DNA from: Roseateles sp.
GTDB taxonomy: Bacteria > Pseudomonadota > Gammaproteobacteria > Burkholderiales > Burkholderiaceae_C
DNA length: 49,610 nt
Direction of reading: 5' to 3'
Assembly (NCBI GenBank): GCA_015657635.1
Contig: JACDQM010000142.1
Coordinates: 1-49,610 of the forward strand
A program made the translations under genes and the position numbers. The notes beneath the pieces are model-generated. The model saw only the letters and a program-made list of their open reading frames with translations. It ran no database searches and had not been told where the DNA came from. Below are positions 45,703 to 49,610 of the stretch, in pieces (the first letter of the stretch is position 1; each line of letters opens with the position of its first letter).

Positions 45703-48492
45703 TCAGAACTTGTAGCTGGCGTTCATGAAGATCGTACGGCCGCGCGGGTCGTACATGGTGACGTCATAGCCGCTCTGGAACTGGTTGCTGGCGGGCACAT
45801 AGATGTCAGGCACCTTGTTAGCCAGGTTCTTGACGCCCAGGCCCACAGACAGGTTCTTGATGCCGCGGTAGACCACGGAAGCGTCGAACAGCGAGTAGGC
45901 ACCGACATAAGTCGGATTGTCGTTCAGGTCATTGCCTGCACGGTAGCGCGAGGTGTAGTTCTGCGTCACCGAACCGGTCCAGTTGCCCAGCGTGTAGGCG
46001 GCAGTCAGGCCATGCTTCCAGCGCAGGATCACACCGCCGCCGTCAGCGCCGAGAACCGGCGTGCCATCGGCTTCAACAATGGTGCCGACCTTGCGCGACA
46101 GATTGCCGCTCGGGCTGGTCTGGTCGAACTTGGTCATGTAGGTGCCATTCAGCACCAGGTCCAGTCGGCCCGGGCCCACATCAGCGCGGAAGTTGGCGAA
46201 CAGGTCAACACCTTCGACATTGGCCTGACCCAGGTTCGAGGTCACTGTAACGACTTGATCGATGTCGTTGCCGCTCAGCGTCACCAAATTCTTGAAAGCC
46301 GGATCGCCTGCACGGAAACGCGACACCACTTCCTGAGCGCCCGGGGTCTGGATGATGTTGTCAATACGGATCTTGAAGGCATCCAGGCCGATCGACAGAT
46401 TGCGCATCGGCGACAGCACCAGACCGAACACCGTGGCCTTGGACTCTTCGGGCTTCAGGTTGACGTTACCGCCAGTGACGCCCTTCACCTGCAGGTCGGT
46501 CTGGCCGGTTGCCGGATCGTCGAACTGCTCGGTGGTGCCGATGATCTGCGGCTGATACAGATCAGGCAGCGTCGGGGCGCGGAAGCCGGTGTTGTGCGAT
46601 GCGCGCACCAGCACCATCTTGTTGGGGCGCCATGTGCCGCTCAGCTTGTAGGTGTTGGCCGTGCCGAAATCGTTGTAGCGGTCGGTACGAACAGCAGCCG
46701 TAGCCTCGACGTTCTTGATCACCGGAATGACCAGTTCACCGAAGGCGGCCTTGACGTTGCGGTCCTTGTTGATCGCAAATGCCGCGCCACCAGCGCCGGC
46801 AATGTCGCCCGTGCCGGGCTTCTCAGCCGGAGTGCGGCTCAGGCTGTCCTTGCGTGCTTGCACGCCAGCGGCGTACTGCACCACGCCGGCCGGCAGCGAG
46901 AACAACTCACCCGTCAAGCGCCCGTCAAAGCCTTGGTTCTTGGAAACCGCGTCCAGCGACGGGCCGATGTAAGCGGCGGTTTTCAGCTTCTCCGCCAGCT
47001 GGCCGGTCTGCAGACCACCCGGAGCCCACGGGTTCCAGTTGTTGGCCGGGTCGTTGATGATGCGGTTGTAGTCAGTCACCGAGAACACGCCACCGGTGTA
47101 CATGCCAGCCAGCTTGCTCTGGTTGTCCATGAAGGCGACTTCATAGTCCTGGTTGGCAATCGTGCCGCGCGCACCCACGACAACGCGCGACTGCGTCGAC
47201 TTGTCCGTGGTCTGGCGACCGCCGAAGTCGAACACGCGCGAAGTGATCGCCAGCGGCTGGCCGATCAAGGCGGTGTAGCCGTACTTAGCCAGGTAGTCGG
47301 CCGCGATCTTGTAGTTGGGGTTCGACGGGTACAGGATCAGCGAAGGATCCACCTTCTCACGTTCCAGGCGAGCGTTCGAGCCAGCGGCAAAGCCACGGCG
47401 CAGCGGCGGCGTCTGGAAGGTCTGCACCACTTCGCTCTCGGAGTAGAGCACGTCAGCGAACAGCTCATGATCCTTGTTGAGTTGCAGGCCGAAGTTGCCG
47501 GTCAAGGCCATCAGCTCACGGGCCGGCACCAGGCCGACGAAGGGGCCAGTGTCAAAGGCGCAGAAAGGCGCACCGACCTTCAGCGTCGGGGAGATCTTGT
47601 TGGTCTTGGTGGGGTTCAAGACCATGTTGATGTCACCGCACTTGCCTTGATCGGCCAGCGGGTTGCCGTAGCCAGTGCCAGGAGAGGTTCCGAAGTTCGG
47701 CTGACGGTCGTTCGGGTACTGGCCCGGGTTGACGGCACCTTCGATATTGCCCTGGCCGGTGGCGCCGGACGAGTAGTAAGGCAGAACGGTGGCCGTCTTC
47801 GTGAAATCGCGGTCGCGGCCGAACAGAGCTGTTTCCTTCTCGAAGGTGCCCGACACCACAGCACGGAACTTGCTGCCATCGCCGAAGCCTGCAGTGATGC
47901 TGGCGCGCTCGGTCTTGCCACCGCCATCGCCTGTCGGTGTGCTGGCGTAGGCAGCCAGCTCGACGCCCGTCATCGACTTGGTCAGGATGAAGTTGACCAC
48001 GCCGGCCATGGCGTCCGAACCGTAGATGCTGGAAGCACCGTCCTTGAGCACTTCAACGCGCTCGATCGCGGCCAGCGGGATCGATGCAACGTTGACAGCC
48101 GCGCTGCCCGAAGCGAACGTGGCCAGACGGCGGCCGTTGACCAGCACCAAGGTACGCGCAGCTTCCAGGCCGCGCAGCGACACCGTGGAATTGCCGTAGG
48201 TGGTGTTGCCGGCACCCTGGGTGGTGGCAGTACCGCCAGCGGAGGACAGCGCAGAGATGCCCTGGAGCAGCGCCTCAACGCTGGTCACGCCCGAACGCGC
48301 GATATCCTGCTTGGTAACGACTTGCACCGGCACAGCGGTCTCAGCGTCGATACGACGGATGGACGAGCCAGTGATCTCGACGCGCTCAAGCTTGGCGTCC
48401 TGAGCGTAAGCGCTCGTCGTCGGCAGCAAGCTGCCGCTGCCGATGGCCAGCAGCGCTGCAGCGCAAACTTTAGACTTCTTGAAAGTATTCAC
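45703..48492 (-). CDS. TonB-dependent outer-membrane receptor 3
   Basis: A 929-residue receptor starting at a GTG (VNTFKKSKVCAAALLAIGSG), preceded by AAGGAG five bases upstream, the same signal type as receptor 2. The frame is open 44 codons further upstream but without family similarity. The signal peptide is followed by VEITGSSIRRIDAETAVPVQVV, the plug (about 55-180 with LVLVNGRRLATFASGSAAVN and VLKDGASSIYGSDAMAGVVNFI) and a large barrel ending ASYKF. The extracellular part contains the inserts EGAVNPGQYPNDRQPNFG and VLNPTKTNKISPTLKVGAPF. Receptors 1 and 3 share the GASxIYGSD plug motif. The substrate is unknown; the setting with peptidases suggests peptides. Confidence 0.93.
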   Translation of the reverse strand: MNTFKKSKVCAAALLAIGSGSLLPTTSAYAQDAKLERVEITGSSIRRIDAETAVPVQVVTKQDIARSGVTSVEALLQGISALSSAGGTATTQGAGNTTYGNSTVSLRGLEAARTLVLVNGRRLATFASGSAAVNVASIPLAAIERVEVLKDGASSIYGSDAMAGVVNFILTKSMTGVELAAYASTPTGDGGGKTERASITAGFGDGSKFRAVVSGTFEKETALFGRDRDFTKTATVLPYYSSGATGQGNIEGAVNPGQYPNDRQPNFGTSPGTGYGNPLADQGKCGDINMVLNPTKTNKISPTLKVGAPFCAFDTGPFVGLVPARELMALTGNFGLQLNKDHELFADVLYSESEVVQTFQTPPLRRGFAAGSNARLEREKVDPSLILYPSNPNYKIAADYLAKYGYTALIGQPLAITSRVFDFGGRQTTDKSTQSRVVVGARGTIANQDYEVAFMDNQSKLAGMYTGGVFSVTDYNRIINDPANNWNPWAPGGLQTGQLAEKLKTAAYIGPSLDAVSKNQGFDGRLTGELFSLPAGVVQYAAGVQARKDSLSRTPAEKPGTGDIAGAGGAAFAINKDRNVKAAFGELVIPVIKNVEATAAVRTDRYNDFGTANTYKLSGTWRPNKMVLVRASHNTGFRAPTLPDLYQPQIIGTTEQFDDPATGQTDLQVKGVTGGNVNLKPEESKATVFGLVLSPMRNLSIGLDAFKIRIDNIIQTPGAQEVVSRFRAGDPAFKNLVTLSGNDIDQVVTVTSNLGQANVEGVDLFANFRADVGPGRLDLVLNGTYMTKFDQTSPSGNLSRKVGTIVEADGTPVLGADGGGVILRWKHGLTAAYTLGNWTGSVTQNYTSRYRAGNDLNDNPTYVGAYSLFDASVVYRGIKNLSVGLGVKNLANKVPDIYVPASNQFQSGYDVTMYDPRGRTIFMNASYKF

Positions 48493-48836
48493 ACACACTC
48501 CTTGTGTTGGTCGGGCCTTGACCCTTGAATGCCATCCCGGCTTTGTGAGCGAGATGACCGAGTTGAACTGAAAAGCCGATCCATTCTGCAAACGGCTTGG
48601 CGGCCAGACACGCCGGGCTTCCACCTAGACCCGTTGTCAGCCAGCCCATGAACGCCGCCATCAAGATTTGCCGAAGGCGCCAGTAACGCAATAGAAACAA
48701 TGACTTACGACACTTGAAGCGAGCTCAGCGCGCAGCAGTTGCGCGCTGATTCACATCCGCGTCATGAGCGACACCCTCTACTCGGGGGCGTTTTCGTGGT
48801 CATTCAACAACAAGCCGAAGCCTGCTGAAGCAGCAG
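48493..48836 (-). promoter_or_regulatory. leader of TonB receptor 3 and spacer to glcB
   Basis: This 344-bp spacer lies between glcB and receptor 3 on the same strand. It contains the block shared with receptor 2 (CATTCTGC 48582-48589, AAAC, GCCGGGCTTCC 48612-48622, CCTAG 48624-48628), which is 120-130 bp before the GTG. A perfect hairpin TCAGCGCGCA/TGCGCGCTGA with loop GCAGT lies at 48725-48749, a likely transcript-end structure for glcB although no T-run follows. No small gene is supported. Confidence 0.45.
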
Positions 48837-49610
48837 TCAGGCCGCCGCCTTGACCTTCAAACGCCAGGCATGCAGCAGCGGCTCGGTGTAGCCGGAAGGC
48901 TGTTCCTTGCCCTTGAACACCAGATCCAGCGCGGCCTGGAAAGCGGCGCCGCTGGGGTTCGCGGCCAGGCTCTTGTAGAGCGCATCGCCGGCGTTCTGCT
49001 CGTCCACCACCTTGGCCATGCGGGCGAAGGTCTCGCGCACCTGGGCCTCGCTCACCACGCCGTGGTGCAGCCAGTTGGCGATGTGCTGGCTGGAGATGCG
49101 CAGCGTGGCGCGGTCTTCCATCAGGCCGACGTTGTGGATGTCGGGCACCTTGGAGCAGCCCACGCCCTGGTCGATCCAGCGCACCACATAGCCCAGGATG
49201 CCCTGCACATTGTTGTCCAGCTCCTGCTGGCGCTCGGCCGCGCTCCACTCGGCCTTGGCGACCACGGGGATGCTCAAGAGCTTGTTCAGGATGTCATGGC
49301 GCTCGGCATCGGCATCAATCTTCTCCAGCTCCTGCTGCACGGCCGCGACGCTGACCTGGTGGTAGTGCAGCGCATGCAGCGTGGCGGCGGTCGGCGACGG
49401 CACCCAGGCGGTGTTGGCGCCGGCCTTCGGGTGGCCGATCTTCTGCTCCAGCATCGCGGCCATCAGGTCGGGCATGGCCCACATGCCCTTGCCGATCTGT
49501 GCACGGCCGCGCAGGCCGCAGGACAGGCCGGTCAGCCACGTTGGCGCGCTCGTAGGCTGGATCCAGGCGCTCGCCTTCATGTCGCCCTTGCGCAGCTCGG
49601 CCGCCGTGCA
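48837..49610 (-). CDS. glcB: malate synthase G, 3' part (partial; contains a compensating indel pair)
   Basis: The C-terminal third of malate synthase G, which condenses glyoxylate and acetyl-CoA to malate in the glyoxylate shunt. The text matches E. coli GlcB almost word for word: [84 protein letters not shown] and [13 protein letters not shown]. The window ends inside the gene; its start is off the edge. Near 49530-49560 the protein reads [15 protein letters not shown] where the family has WIQAYERxNVLTGL: a missing base at about 49556 and an extra one at about 49535 cancel out. This is probably sequence error, not evolution. It is transcribed toward TonB receptor 3. Confidence 0.95.
   Translation of the reverse strand, partial: CTAAELRKGDMKASAWIQPTSAPTWLTGLSCGLRGRAQIGKGMWAMPDLMAAMLEQKIGHPKAGANTAWVPSPTAATLHALHYHQVSVAAVQQELEKIDADAERHDILNKLLSIPVVAKAEWSAAERQQELDNNVQGILGYVVRWIDQGVGCSKVPDIHNVGLMEDRATLRISSQHIANWLHHGVVSEAQVRETFARMAKVVDEQNAGDALYKSLAANPSGAAFQAALDLVFKGKEQPSGYTEPLLHAWRLKVKAAA

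Overview
The window is about 49.6 kb of GC-rich chromosomal DNA from a Gram-negative bacterium. The gene set and protein sequences (lptD-surA-ksgA, BMP-type ABC transporter with cytosine deaminase, LytTR/LytS signalling, paired TonB receptors and S9 peptidases, malate synthase G) fit a betaproteobacterium of the order Burkholderiales, something like Roseateles/Mitsuaria/Pelomonas. This placement rests on recalled family resemblance, not on a search. I saw no rRNA, tRNA, CRISPR array, insertion sequence or prophage.

Layout. (1) 1-5.9 kb: envelope and ribosome biogenesis, lptD-surA-ksgA on the minus strand, ended by a strong terminator, divergent from an AmgK-like amino-sugar kinase. (2) 6.0-7.4 kb: an atypical LuxR-type response regulator and a glutathione S-transferase. 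(3) 7.5-13.3 kb: a tightly overlapping minus-strand operon, substrate-binding protein, double ATPase, two permeases and cytosine deaminase, i.e. uptake of a nucleobase or nucleoside coupled to cytosine deamination. It diverges from purB across a region with a perfect 15-bp inverted repeat. (4) 13.6-24.1 kb: purB, a PAS-GGDEF-EAL protein, pyrF, a large hybrid sensor kinase, an esterase, tandem 71-bp structured repeats, an MscS-type channel and a Gre-like factor. (5) 24.4-28.2 kb: an ankyrin-repeat protein, a probable cytochrome P450 remnant and an M14 zinc carboxypeptidase. (6) 28.3-32.7 kb: three consecutive LytS-type histidine kinases followed by one LytTR response regulator. (7) 33-48.5 kb: three TonB-dependent receptors with two secreted S9 prolyl-oligopeptidase-type peptidases, interleaved with a class II glutamine amidotransferase and an FAD oxidoreductase; this looks like a peptide-scavenging region. 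(8) From 48.8 kb to the end: the 3' part of glcB (malate synthase G).

An important caveat: at least five otherwise normal genes are broken by single-base insertions or deletions, nearly all in G/C homopolymers or GCGC runs (amgK x2, an ABC permease, the hybrid kinase x3, the esterase, the S9 signal peptide). glcB carries a pair that cancel each other. Undoing each indel restores a full-length, family-typical protein, so I read most of them as sequence or assembly errors rather than real pseudogenes.

The most unusual things in the window are the three-kinase/one-regulator LytS-LytTR operon with a poly-threonine tract, the covarying 71-bp double-hairpin repeats, the inverted repeat in the transporter leader, a leader block shared by two TonB receptors, and the TonB receptor/S9 peptidase region itself.
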